Below, piece by piece: positions 10,675-22,700 of a stretch of 64,000 nt of DNA. The stretch spans positions 1 to 64,000 of the forward strand of contig NZ_JAAZQK010000010.1 of the NCBI RefSeq assembly GCF_012275445.1. Reading direction: 5' to 3'. Origin of the DNA: Rhizobacter sp. SG703. Its GTDB lineage: Bacteria > Pseudomonadota > Gammaproteobacteria > Burkholderiales > Burkholderiaceae_C. The position numbers were made by a program, and so were the translations under genes. The stretch's first letter is position 1. The number at the start of each line of letters is the position of its first letter. The notes under the pieces were generated by a model. The model made no database searches. It worked only from the letters and a program-made list of their open reading frames with translations, and had not been told where the DNA came from.

Positions 10675-11819
10675 ATGGCCCGAATCGATCTCGACCTGGC
10701 GCATGCCTACAAGCCGAACCCGCAGCGCGATGAAGACTATGCGCTGCTGCCGCTGAAGATGACGTTCAACGACGGCGGCGCCTACGCGCTGCTCGGCCCG
10801 TCGGGCTGCGGCAAGACGACGCTGCTGAACATCATCTCGGGCCTGGTGACGCCGTCGCAGGGCACGGTGAAGTTCGGCGGGCAGGACGTCACCGGCCAGA
10901 CGCCGCAGCAGCGCAACATCGCGCAGGTGTTCCAGTTCCCGGTCATCTACGACACGATGACCGTCGGTGAGAACCTGGCGTTCCCGCTGCTGAATCGACG
11001 AAAGAGCCAGCGTGGCCTCACACCCGACCGCATCCGCCAGCGCGTCGGCCAGATCGCCGAGATGCTGGAGATGAGCGGACAGCTGAACACGCGCGCGGCC
11101 GGGCTGTCGGCCGATGCGAAGCAGAAGATCTCGCTCGGCCGCGGGCTGGTGCGCGAGGACGTGTCGGCGGTGCTGTTCGACGAACCGCTGACGGTGATCG
11201 ACCCGCACCTGAAATGGCAGCTGCGTCGCAAGCTGAAGCAGATCCATCACGAGCTGAAGCTGACGCTGGTCTACGTGACGCACGACCAGGTCGAGGCGTT
11301 GACCTTCGCCGACCAGGTGGTGGTGATGACGCGCGGCCGCGCGGTGCAGGTGGGCAGCGCGTCGGCGCTGTTCGAGCGGCCGCAGCACCGCTTCGTCGGC
11401 CACTTCATCGGCTCGCCGGGGATGAACTTCCTGCCGGTGCGCTGGGCCGGCCAGGGCCTCGACGTGGCCGGCCGCGTGCTGCCGATGGCCCGCAACCCGC
11501 TGCACGGCGAAGGCAGCTTCGCGCTCGGCGTGCGGCCGGAGTACGTGACGCTGGCCGCGCCCGAGGCCGCCGGCGCCGTGCCGGCCACCGTGACGCAGGC
11601 GCAAGACATCGGCACCTACTGGCTCCTCGGTGCGCGCCTCGGCGCGGGGTCGGGTGCCGACGGCGGCGAGCAGACGATCCGCGCCCGCCTGTCGCCCGAC
11701 CAGCGCATCCCGCGCGCCGGCGATACGGTGTGGCTGTCGCTCGTCGGGCCACACACCTGCTATTACCGAGACGACGTGCTGATCGACAACGTCAGCGATT
11801 CTTCCGTGGAGGTGGCGGC

Positions 11820-11823
<4 letters not shown>
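10675..11823 (+). CDS. glpT: Glycerol-3-phosphate/glycerol ABC transporter ATPase, subunit 2
   Basis: Second ATPase of the importer, 382 residues. It has a canonical Walker A GPSGCGKT (41-48), Walker B ending FDE (170) and an intact H-loop VTHD (His203). The ABC signature is degenerate: LSADAKQ (144-150) replaces LSGGQ. The C-terminal half is a MalK-like regulatory domain. The ATG follows the glpS stop by one base and the stop overlaps the permease start (ATGA). The symbol follows rhizobial usage and is unrelated to the E. coli antiporter also called GlpT. Confidence 0.9.
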
Positions 11824-12702
<879 letters not shown>

Positions 12703-12710
<8 letters not shown>

Positions 12711-13515
12711 GCGCCGTTTCAAGAAGCGGGTGGTCTTCCTGCTGCTGTACCTGGTGTTCGCGATCCTGCCGGTGTACTGGATGGTGAACATGTCGTTCAA
12801 GACGAACGAGGAGATCCTGTCCTCGTTCAGCCTGTGGCCGCAGCATTTCACGATCGACCACTACGTCACGATCTTCACCGACGAGTCCTGGTACTCGGGC
12901 TACATCAACTCGATGATCTACGTGGCCATCAACACGGTGATCTCGCTGCTGGTGGCGCTGCCGGCGGCGTATGCGTTCTCGCGCTACAGCTTCCTCGGCG
13001 ACAAACATGTGTTCTTCTGGCTGCTGACCAACCGCATGACGCCGCCGGCGGTGTTCCTGCTGCCGTTCTTCCAGCTGTACACGACGCTCGGGCTGATGGA
13101 CACGCACATCGCGGTGGCGCTGGCGCACCTGCTGTTCAACGTGCCGCTGGCGGTGTGGATCCTCGAGGGCTTCATGAGCGGCATCCCGCGCGAGATCGAC
13201 GAGACGGCCTACATCGACGGCTATTCGTTCCCGCGCTTCTTCCTGACGATCTACATCCCGCTGATCAAGGCCGGGGTCGGCGTGGCGGCGTTCTTCTGCT
13301 TCATGTTCAGCTGGGTCGAGCTGCTGATGGCGCGCACGCTGACCAGCGTCAACGCGAAGCCGATCGTCGCGGTGATGACGCGCACGGTGAGTGCCTCGGG
13401 CATGGACTGGGGCGTGCTGGCCGCGGCCGGCGTGCTGACCATCGTGCCGGGCGCGATCGTGATCTGGTTCGTGCGGCACTACATCGCCAAAGGTTTTGCC
13501 ATGGGGAGGGTGTGA
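12703..13515 (+). CDS. glpQ: ABC transporter permease for glycerol/glycerol-3-phosphate
   Basis: Second permease, 270 residues, of the MalG/UgpE type. It has six hydrophobic segments, beginning at KKRVVFLLLYLVFAILPVYW. The EAA loop is EIDETAYIDGYSFPRFFLTIYIPL, with the conserved Glu-Thr-Ala and Gly-Tyr-Ser positions. It overlaps glpP by 8 bases and its last base is the first base of the next ATG. It is expected to form the channel heterodimer with the upstream permease. The symbol follows the rhizobial operon, not the phosphodiesterase GlpQ. Confidence 0.92.
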
Positions 13516-13823
13516 TGTTCGAGTGGATGGCATGGACGACACCGGTGGCGGTGTTCTTCGTCTGCATCGTGCTGATGCTGGCCGGCATGACGGTGTGGGA
13601 GCTGAAGTCGCCCACCACGCTGCGCCGCGGCTTCCTGCCGATGGCGACGACGCGCGGCGACCGGCTCTTCATCGGGCTGCTGAGCGCGGCGTACGTGAAC
13701 CTGGCCTTCGTCGCGCTGAGCGAGAAGATGGTCGGCTGGTTCGGGCTGGCGGAGGAACCGTCGATCTGGATCAGCTTCGGCGTCTCGATGGCCTTGCTGG
13801 CGCTCGTGATGCGCAAGGGTTGA
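13515..13823 (+). CDS. glpU: Small membrane protein of the glycerol transporter (DUF2160)
   Basis: A 102-residue protein with three predicted membrane segments (about residues 8-28, 50-66 and 82-98), matching the DUF2160 family found between the permeases and binding protein of glpSTPQUV operons. Its role is not established; placement suggests an accessory subunit. The start shares one base with the glpQ stop (TGATG). Confidence 0.82.
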   Translation: MFEWMAWTTPVAVFFVCIVLMLAGMTVWELKSPTTLRRGFLPMATTRGDRLFIGLLSAAYVNLAFVALSEKMVGWFGLAEEPSIWISFGVSMALLALVMRKG

Positions 13824-13930
13824 TGAGCTGGCGCAAAAGCTGAAGCTCCCTTTCTGTTTGAAAAGGCCGCCGGTGATTCTTCCCAGCCGGCGCGTCGAGT
13901 GAACCCCGGGAAGTACCAGAGGAGACAGAC

Positions 13931-15664
<1,734 letters not shown>

Positions 15665-15686
15665 GCTTTCTCCGGGCTGTCCAGCG

Positions 15687-15725
15687 CTCGCCGGGGGCAC
15701 GGTTTCCTTCCGTACCACCGGCGAG
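15687..15725. repeat. Inverted repeat after glpV
   Basis: CTCGCCGG (15687-15694) pairs with CCGGCGAG (15718-15725), with an inner ACGG/CCGT pair in the loop. It follows glpV by 22 bases and could act as a terminator or 3' stabiliser, though no T-run follows it. Confidence 0.4.
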
Positions 15726-15838
15726 GCTGCTGCGGCCAAGGGCCTGCGGCAGGCTCAGCGAGCGCGGTCTACCCTGGCCCGCCGACTCCACGACGAAGTC
15801 GCTCCGCCGAGGATTGCGCGTAGGGTCTCGTCATCCCG

Positions 15839-16990
15839 TTGAAGGTCGATCGTCGAATACAGAGTGATCTGAGAGTTCGACTTCACGGACGGGATGGCCC
15901 GCGTCCGGCGGCGCCTGGTGCATTTGCGCACTTCCGCGCCGCACTGGAGTCCCGGTGGCCGGATGCCGCAGCCGACCGGGCCCTGCCGGAGGGCCTTGAG
16001 CCGCCCGCCGACGGCGATGCCGTCTGGGCACTGGCCGTCGACCCATCGCGGGCGGGAGAGAACCTGTGGCGGCACATCGGAGGAGCCGCAGCTCAGGCCG
16101 GTCTGCACGTCCTCGATCCACAGGCCGGCGTGCTGCTCCGGCGCGACAGCGTACTCGTCGACATAAGTGGCGCAAGCCGCGCGCTGCGCACTCCGATGCC
16201 TTGGCCCACCGAGGAGCCGCGTGCGCCGCAACTCACCGAGAAGGAAGCGCAGCTCCTCGTCGAGGCCGCGGCCGCGAACTGCTTCGGCTCACAGGGGTTT
16301 TCGATCAGCGTGGACGGGCAGTGGCTGCAACTCGTGCGCGAGACGGACAGCGTGCGTCAGTGCATCGAGCTGACGGTGAGCCAGAGCGGGCGCGAGAAGG
16401 GCACGATGATGCTGCACCTCGGCATGCGCTTCCATTGCCCGAAGGTACGCGAGGTCTGGACGCGGCATTTCCACGACCAGGTCTCTGCGCACGTCGCAGC
16501 CGTGATGCGCCGGCCTGCGCCAGAGTTCAGCGCTTCCGCGGACCAGTTCGAGGACGATCCGGGGCCGCTGTCCGTGGCGCTGGGCGGACGCAAGTTCACA
16601 CGAGCTCAGACCAGCGACCAACTCATTGCCTGGGTCAGCCAAGTCTCGAACTGGTTCGACACGGTGGGTCGGGGCGTGTTTGAGCAGACCACGACGGTGA
16701 CCGGCCTCGCCCACTACGCGCTCAACGCGCAGCAGATGCACTGGCTGCTATTGAACAACAACCTCGCGATCGAAGAGATCTTCAGCCGTCTCGTGCTCGC
16801 CAGCGCTTTTCAGCCACAGAGGCTCGACGAATGGCTCGCCGCTCTGCGCGACCATCGGCATCGCAAGGGGCGTGACCCGCTGTTCGGCAAGGATCTCTTT
16901 GTGCCGGACCGCTCTGCGGTTTTCGAGGCTCTCGCAGCCTGGGTAGCCAGCACGGACTTCGAGCCCGAGGTGCACGGCCTCAAAGCCTGA
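15839..16990 (+). CDS. Uncharacterised protein, possibly DUF4304-like
   Basis: The open frame encodes up to 383 residues. The N-terminal part (about 25-105) contains WALAVDPSRAGENLWRHIG and LHVLDPQAGVLL, a pattern seen in immunity-type proteins. The second part (about 130-260) has SQGFSISVDGQWLQLVRE and MMLHLGMRFHCP, reminiscent of DUF4304. I do not recognise a specific function. No ATG exists near the start; TTG at 15839 is the first candidate and the true start may be later. It opens the accessory island. An immunity-protein role is a guess from the weak family likeness. Confidence 0.6.
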   Translation: MKVDRRIQSDLRVRLHGRDGPRPAAPGAFAHFRAALESRWPDAAADRALPEGLEPPADGDAVWALAVDPSRAGENLWRHIGGAAAQAGLHVLDPQAGVLLRRDSVLVDISGASRALRTPMPWPTEEPRAPQLTEKEAQLLVEAAAANCFGSQGFSISVDGQWLQLVRETDSVRQCIELTVSQSGREKGTMMLHLGMRFHCPKVREVWTRHFHDQVSAHVAAVMRRPAPEFSASADQFEDDPGPLSVALGGRKFTRAQTSDQLIAWVSQVSNWFDTVGRGVFEQTTTVTGLAHYALNAQQMHWLLLNNNLAIEEIFSRLVLASAFQPQRLDEWLAALRDHRHRKGRDPLFGKDLFVPDRSAVFEALAAWVASTDFEPEVHGLKA

Positions 16991-17296
16991 CGCGCGTTTC
17001 GTGGCCCGTGCACCTGACTTGATGCCTTGCCTTGCACGGCAGACCGGGTCGGTATCAAGCGTGGGGCTGCAATTGTCGCCAAGGGGCCGAGGCCGCTGTC
17101 CAGCGGTCGCCATGGCGACTGTCGACTTCCGGGCACTCAATCCGGCGCGATCACGCCCCGTCCGCTCGGACGCGACCGAAAGGAAACAAGGTCCGAGGAC
17201 CTCGACTGAACCCCAACGCATCAAGCCCCAATAGCCCACCCCAGATGCCCTCCCTCGCTCTTCAGATTGCCCACTTCGTCGTGCTTGCATCGCAGC
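16991..17296. other. Gap with no recognisable gene
   Basis: Between the DUF4304-like gene and the convergent GNAT gene. Short open frames on both strands show no family motif and no convincing ribosome site. I see no terminator with a T-run and no repeat. It may be decayed DNA of the island. Confidence 0.4.
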
Positions 17297-17770
17297 TCAT
17301 CGAGGTTTCTGGTCGAGCGTTGCCGGTTCATGGCAGCGCAGGATCATTTCGTCGGCGTAAGGCTTGAAGCCAAGTGACCTGTACAGGTGAGCGCCCTCGG
17401 CCGAAGCCGCCAGGTTGAACACGCGGATGCCGGATTCGGTGCAGGTTGCCATCACCTCGCCGACGAGCGCCTTGGCGATGCCTCGCATACGCCACTGAGC
17501 GTCAGTGAACACGTTCACGATGCGGGCACGTGTGCCGGACGCCTCACCGCGGGTGGGTCCCCAGTCGAGCAGAACGGCGCCGGCACCACCTACAACGCGC
17601 CCTGCCGCTTCTGCAACGAACCCGATGTAGGTGCCGCGCTCGATGCGCATCGGAAGCCAGGCCGCGTACGCGTCGACGTCATATTCAGGCTCGCTCCGGT
17701 GGTAGCGATGCCGGGCGATGCCCGGGGCATCATCGGCGCGGACTGCGCGCAGAGTCCATTCCTTCGTCAT
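17297..17770 (-). CDS. GNAT-family N-acetyltransferase
   Basis: A 157-residue Gcn5-related acetyltransferase. The acetyl-CoA motif is NVFTDAQWRMRGIAKALV (about residues 85-102, with the R-x-x-G-x-A pattern), and the C-terminal strand reads AHLYRSLGFKPYADEMIL. The substrate is unknown. The ATG at 17770 overlaps the stop of the preceding membrane-protein gene (ATGA), the reason to prefer it over ATG at 17782. It is the last gene of a three-gene coupled cluster. Codon use is less G/C-biased than in the glp genes. Confidence 0.85.
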   Translation of the reverse strand: MTKEWTLRAVRADDAPGIARHRYHRSEPEYDVDAYAAWLPMRIERGTYIGFVAEAAGRVVGGAGAVLLDWGPTRGEASGTRARIVNVFTDAQWRMRGIAKALVGEVMATCTESGIRVFNLAASAEGAHLYRSLGFKPYADEMILRCHEPATLDQKPR

Positions 17771-18081
17771 CGTTCGACGCATGATGCATCGCGATGGATC
17801 GCCAGCCACCGGAAGTAGACCCCCGCCGTCAATGCGAACAGGGCATACGGCGGCAGGAGAGTGAACTGGCCATACAGCATCATCTCTGCCCCGGGGAAGC
17901 CGATGACGCCACCGACCAGAAGCAGGATCAGGCCGCACAAGCCGAACGCCGCCCGCGAGAAGCGCGGGTACTTTGGCGGCACCACCATCGGAAGCCATGC
18001 CGGCGCGAAAAGCAGCCCGCCATCCCGCGACAGAGGTGGCGGCGCTGACGGCCGGCACCCGAAGGTCATGTCAACACTCAT
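17767..18081 (-). CDS. Small two-segment membrane protein
   Basis: A 104-residue protein of unknown function. Two hydrophobic segments (about residues 42-60 and 70-88: AAFGLCGLILLLVGGVIGF and LYGQFTLLPPYALFALTAG) are joined by a short loop, after a proline-rich N-terminus. GGAG lies upstream of the ATG. Both ends overlap neighbours by ATGA, so it sits in the middle of a tightly coupled trio with a secreted protein and an acetyltransferase. Confidence 0.7.
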   Translation of the reverse strand: MSVDMTFGCRPSAPPPLSRDGGLLFAPAWLPMVVPPKYPRFSRAAFGLCGLILLLVGGVIGFPGAEMMLYGQFTLLPPYALFALTAGVYFRWLAIHRDASCVER

Positions 18082-18617
18082 GGAATAGAACTCCTTCGAA
18101 CTGCAAGGCCGCTGCGCGACAGAGTCAAGCACTCTGAAAGCACGGCAGTGCTGCTTCGTCGGAACGACCGGTCGTGGATGCCCGCGCGCACACCGCAGGC
18201 GAACTGGTCGTTGCACGCCGCGTTGGCGTGAATGTCGATGGTCCTGGCCTTGACCTCGACTGTTAGCTCGCAGAGCGGCGCTCCTCGCTCTCGCATCGCG
18301 TCGGCGTCCTCGTCCGGCAACAGGGTGAGGACCTCGCGCTTTCCCTTCCTGGTGGCGTCCAAGCGTCCGGTGGCTTGGCACACATGGCCGTAGTCGCCCA
18401 CGACGAGCAGATCGAATTCGTAGGTGGAATCGGAGTCGCTTCGGATCCCAAAGTGATCCACCACAGAAGTGAGTTCATCCGGTGCAGTGGACGTATTGCC
18501 TCGCACGCTGATGTCATGCGTCTGGACGTAGCAGCCCTCGATGGGCCCCGCAGTCGCAATGCCGATAGATCCCATCGCCAATGTTGATGCGAGTAGCAGA
18601 GTGAGGGGAAACCGCAT
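18078..18617 (-). CDS. Secreted cysteine-containing protein of unknown function
   Basis: 179 residues with a clear signal peptide (FPLTLLLASTLAMGSIGIATAG, cleavage near residue 24). The mature part begins GPIEGCYVQTHDISV and has several cysteines (in EGCYVQ, GHVCQATG, LCELTV, NAACNDQFACG, SECLTL), so disulphide bonds in the periplasm are likely. I do not recognise the family. ATG at 18617 is preferred over 18659 because it starts the signal peptide directly and follows GGGAGG. First gene of the coupled trio. Confidence 0.7.
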   Translation of the reverse strand: MRFPLTLLLASTLAMGSIGIATAGPIEGCYVQTHDISVRGNTSTAPDELTSVVDHFGIRSDSDSTYEFDLLVVGDYGHVCQATGRLDATRKGKREVLTLLPDEDADAMRERGAPLCELTVEVKARTIDIHANAACNDQFACGVRAGIHDRSFRRSSTAVLSECLTLSRSGLAVRRSSIP

Positions 18618-18736
18618 TCGCCTCCCGGGTATGTTGTTGTCGTTTGTTGGAAGCCGCATGGTGCCACCGATCCAGGCGCTCTCTTCATCGCGAAAGCGTG
18701 GCGCGCCAATCGGGACAGGCCACGAAGCCAGCCAAC

Positions 18737-18951
18737 TCAGGGAGAGTCGACGATTTCAGTCAGAGCACGCGCTTCATCCTCCGAGAGGGCACGCCGATAT
18801 TGGCCGTGCGGACCCGAGGCATGAGTTGTCCCGCACTGAAGTCCAGCGATGACGCCTGACCGTCGCCGTGTTGCACCCAGAGCAGCGTTCGTGGCGCGTA
18901 TGTCGCGACCGTTTGCGCCCCACCCGCCGCGATGTTCGCCGACCCACTTGT
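18737..18951 (-). pseudogene. Possible decayed coding sequence
   Basis: Two minus-strand frames both look protein-like here and neither has a convincing start. One continues the 53-residue lipoprotein frame beyond its TGA (ANIAAGGAQTVATYAPRTLLWVQHGDG). The other ends with RALSEDEARALTEIVDSP at 18737. This pattern fits a gene broken by a stop or frameshift. I cannot tell which frame was original. Confidence 0.35.
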
Positions 18952-19113
18952 TCAACGCGTGAAGCTGGAGCTCGTCAATTCCGTGCCTGGCCCGGGTGAG
19001 GCTGCGACGAAAGTCGTGGATCTTGCCGACGAGACGGAGGGAACATCGAGATCACATCCCGACAAGCTCGCCGCGAAGAGGATGGCCACTACATAGGCGA
19101 GGATTGATTTCAC
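18952..19113 (-). CDS. Short lipoprotein, possibly truncated
   Basis: 53 residues beginning with a lipoprotein signal peptide (SILAYVVAILFAASLSGC, lipobox Leu-Ser-Gly-Cys with Cys20). The GTG start overlaps the TGA of the upstream remnant (GTGA). The frame stays protein-like for about 64 codons after the TGA at 18952-18954, so the gene may be cut short by a nonsense mutation. Function unknown. Confidence 0.45.
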   Translation of the reverse strand: MKSILAYVVAILFAASLSGCDLDVPSVSSARSTTFVAASPGPGTELTSSSFTR

Positions 19114-19427
19114 AGCGCCGTGGTCTCCACGAACTGGATGGTGGAGTACGGGTGATCGCAGTGCAGCCAATGCGCCAGCAGAGGCTCGGTGTCCAGCGCA
19201 CCGATATCGAACGTCAGCACCACACTGAGCGGGTCGTCCCCAATGCGACGAGCGCTGGCGCCCACCGTCGCGCCGCAGAGCACGAGATCGAAGTACGCGA
19301 GTGCGTAGCGAGACAGCGCCGCCTGCTGCTGCAGCGTCCAGCTGTCCTGCGGTCATCGACCCAACCGATCCAGCGACAGCTCGATCGAGTGATGGATCTC
19401 CTCACCCTCGGCCAATAGCTCCAGCAT
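19110..19427 (-). pseudogene. Broken gene of unknown function with in-frame TGA
   Basis: From ATG at 19427 the frame reads LELLAEGEEIHHSIELSLD and meets TGA at 19353-19355. The same frame then continues for 81 codons with convincing protein sequence (LSRYALAYFDLVLCGATVG, GDDPLSVVLTFDIGALD, HWLHCDHPYSTIQFVETTAL) to a stop at 19110. This is best read as one gene of about 105 codons interrupted by a nonsense mutation. The downstream lipoprotein overlaps its end. No family recognised. Confidence 0.5.
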
Positions 19428-19635
19428 GGGCGACACGAATGTCCAACCTCGCGCGGATCCTGCTCGTGGCTTTTGGCCGAGCTGTTGTACTCTTAGAAGT
19501 GCCGCGCCGTGAGGCTCTTCAACGTCCATTCACGCAACTGCTTTTCCGTCTTTTCGCAGACGCAGCACGCGACGCAGACATCCCAAGGAGGCCGCGCGCG
19601 CCACTGCAGCAACCCGGGTCACACCGATGCACGCG

Positions 19636-19667
19636 AAAAAAAGGGGGCGCAACTCTCGTCGCGCCCC
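19636..19667 (-). terminator. Rho-independent terminator of the GH3 gene
   Basis: On the minus strand GGGGCGC pairs with GCGCCCC around a GACGAGAGTT loop, followed by seven T's. It lies about 60 bases after the stop of the glucosidase gene. Confidence 0.85.
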
Positions 19668-19724
19668 TGAAGGGTCACGCGCTGACCGCCAGGCCCGCGC
19701 GACCGCCGCAATCGAGAACCTCGC

Positions 19725-22700
19725 TCAGAGGTTCTTCACGATCCGCAGGTTGCGGATCTGGAAGTGGATGGTTCCGTTCTGGTCGCCCCACGCTGGCAGC
19801 ATCTCCAGCGGCGACGTCAGCTTCGACGGATCGAACCCGTTCGCCACGTAGTCCGGCGAGCTGAACGGGATCTTCACCGTCTGCCAGGTGTTGACCGCCG
19901 GGTGTCCGACCTTGTCCTTGAGGTCGCCGGTGCGGCAGGTGTCGCTCTTGCGATCGCACACCAGCTTGGTCCAGAAGTCCTGCGTGGTGTTGCCGTAGTC
20001 GAGCACCCGGATCTCGAACTGCACGCCGCCGGTCGCCGCGATCGCCGACGCGTCGATCAGCGTGTTGTCCGGCACCGACATGAAGATGCCGCCGTTGCCA
20101 CCGCCGTCGCCCACGCCGCTGAACACCACGTCGATCAGCTTGTCGGCGCCGTCGACCACGTCGTTCGTCAGCGTCACGCTGCCCGTGCCACCGGTCGACC
20201 ACGCCCCCGGTGCCGCCAGCGCCGCCGCATCGCTGATGCCGTTGACGTACAGGTCCTTGTCGGCCGTCACGGCGATCACGTTGACCGGCGGGCCGCCGGC
20301 GCACGGCACGTTGCCGGTGTTCTTCGGGTCCCAGCGGATGTTGGCCACCGACATCTCGAACTGCCCTGCGCTGTAAAGCAGGAACGGCGTGTTGACCGCG
20401 GTGAAGTCGGTGCCCTGGTCGGCAAAGCAGTGCAGTGGCACCGCCAGCTCCGTCCAGGTGTTGGCCGGCAACGTGCCGAAGGTGGTGGTCGCGTCGATCT
20501 CGCCCATGCACGGGTAGCCGCAATCCACCCGCATCTTGATCGCCGCGGTCGGTGCCACGCTGACGCGCGCATCGAACACCAGCGAGCCCTGCGAGTTCAG
20601 GTACGACTGCAGGTCCTGCTTGTCGGCATCGTTGGTGCTCTGCATGTAGATCTGGCCGGCCGCGCCGTTCCACTTCGCCTTCATCGCCGCCCACTGCTTG
20701 CCGTCCTTGTCGTCGACCGGCACCGCGGTGATCTCGCCTTGCGGCGTCGAGGTGCTCGTCGCGGTCGACAAGCCCACCGTCACCGCCCAGCTCGACGGCG
20801 CGCCGATGCGCATCGTGAAGCCGCTCTGGTTCGCACCGTCGAACACCGCCAGCGTCTGGTCGGTGGTGCCGCCGCCGCCCGCCGGCGCACCGCAGCCCTG
20901 CGCCACGGTGGCCTCGTCGTACGCGCCCTGGTCGGTGCCGGGTGCGGCATACGTCAGGCCGTAGCCGAAGGCATACAGCGGGTCGTAGCCGGCATCGCCC
21001 TTGTTCAGCGCGACCTGGCAGGCCGCCTTCGGCCACGAGTACGACAGCTTGCCGCTGAAGTCGGCATTGACGGCTCCGTCGTCCTTCCTGAACAGCACGT
21101 CGGCCAGCCCGTCACCCTCGGTGCCCGGCAGCCACGCGGCGACGAAGGCATCCGAGCGGTTGATCTCGCGGCTGGTGTACAGCGGCCGGCCGGAGTACAT
21201 CACCGTGACGATCTTCTTGACGCCCTTGGCCTTCAGCGCGTCGATCAGCGCGACGTCTTCCGGGTGCAGCTTCGCATGCTCCAGCGTCTTGTTCTTGCCG
21301 ATGTCGCCGACGCCTTCGGCATACGGCGTCTCGCCGATCACGACGATGGCCGCGTCGTAGTCCGCGCTGCCCAGCGCACCGGTGGCGCTGGTGTCGATCG
21401 CCGCGTTCGGCGCGATCTTCTGGATCGCCGCCCACAGCGTGGTGCCGCCGCCGAAATCGGCATTGACGTTGTCGGTGCCCTGCCAGGTCAGCGACCAGCC
21501 GCCGCTCTGGTTCGACAGGCTGTCGGCGCTCTTGCCAGCCACCAGCACCTTGGCGCTGCGCGCCAGCGGCAGCACGCCGCCGTTGTTCTTCAGCAGCACC
21601 AGCGACTTGCGCACCGCCTCGCGCGCCACCGCGCGGTTCTCGGCGGTGCCGACCTCGCTGTTCGCATTGCGTGCCGACGGCTTCGGCTTGTCGAACAAGC
21701 CCGCGCGCAGCTTGACGCGCAGGATGCGGCGCACCGCATCGTCGACACGCGCCTGCGGGATCTCGCCGTTCTGCACGCTGGCGATCGTGTTGGCGATGAA
21801 GGCTTTCCAGTCGTCGACGTACGGCACCATCACCATGTCGATGCCGGCGTTGATGGCCTGCGGGCAGTCGGCATTGGTGCAGGCCCGCGTCGAATCGCTG
21901 TTGGTCGCGTTGACCTGGCCGAGGCCGTTCCAGTCCGAGACGACGAAGCCGTCGAAGCCCATCCTGGTCTTCAGCACGTCGGTCAGCAGGTACTTGTGGC
22001 CGTGCATCTTGTCGGCCCGCGCGGTGTCGCCCTTGGCCGCATCCTTCCAGCTGCTGAACGATGCCATCACCGATTGCGCACCGGCCTGCAGGGCGGTGTA
22101 GTAGCCGCGGCCGTGGATGTTGATCAGGTCGGCTTCGGTCACCGCCGTGACGCCCTGGTCCTTGCCGTCGGTCGTACCGCCGTCGCCCAGGAAGTGCTTC
22201 GCGGTCGCGACCACCTTCTCGCTGGCCTTCGCGTCCTTCGCGAGCGCGCCCTGCAGGCCCTTGATGACCTCGCCGCCGTACGACTGCACGACCAGCGGGT
22301 CCTCCGAATAGCCTTCGTAGGTGCGGCCCCAACGGTCGTCGCGCACGACGGCGAGCGTCGGGCCGAAGGCCCAGTCGATGCCGGTGTGCGCCACTTCGCG
22401 CGCAGTGACCTCGCCGATGCGGCGCAGCAGGTCCGGGTCGCGCGTCGCGCCCAGGCCGATGTTGTGCGGGAACAGCGTCGCACCCTTCACGTTGTTGTGG
22501 CCGTGCACCGCGTCCGTGCCCCAGATCAGCGGGATCGGGTTCGGGTTGGCCGGGTCCATCGACGCGGCCCACAGTGTGTCGGCCAGTGCCAGCCAGTCGG
22601 CCACCGGCGCATCCTTGTGCTGGCCGGGGAACGAGCCGCCACCGTTCAGCACCGAGCCGAGGTGGTAGGTCTTGATGTCGTCCGGCGTCACGCCCTGGAT

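Noticed and set aside
17001..17367. Several short plus-strand frames after the DUF4304-like gene
   Set aside because: They overlap each other, lack ribosome sites and carry no recognisable sequence.
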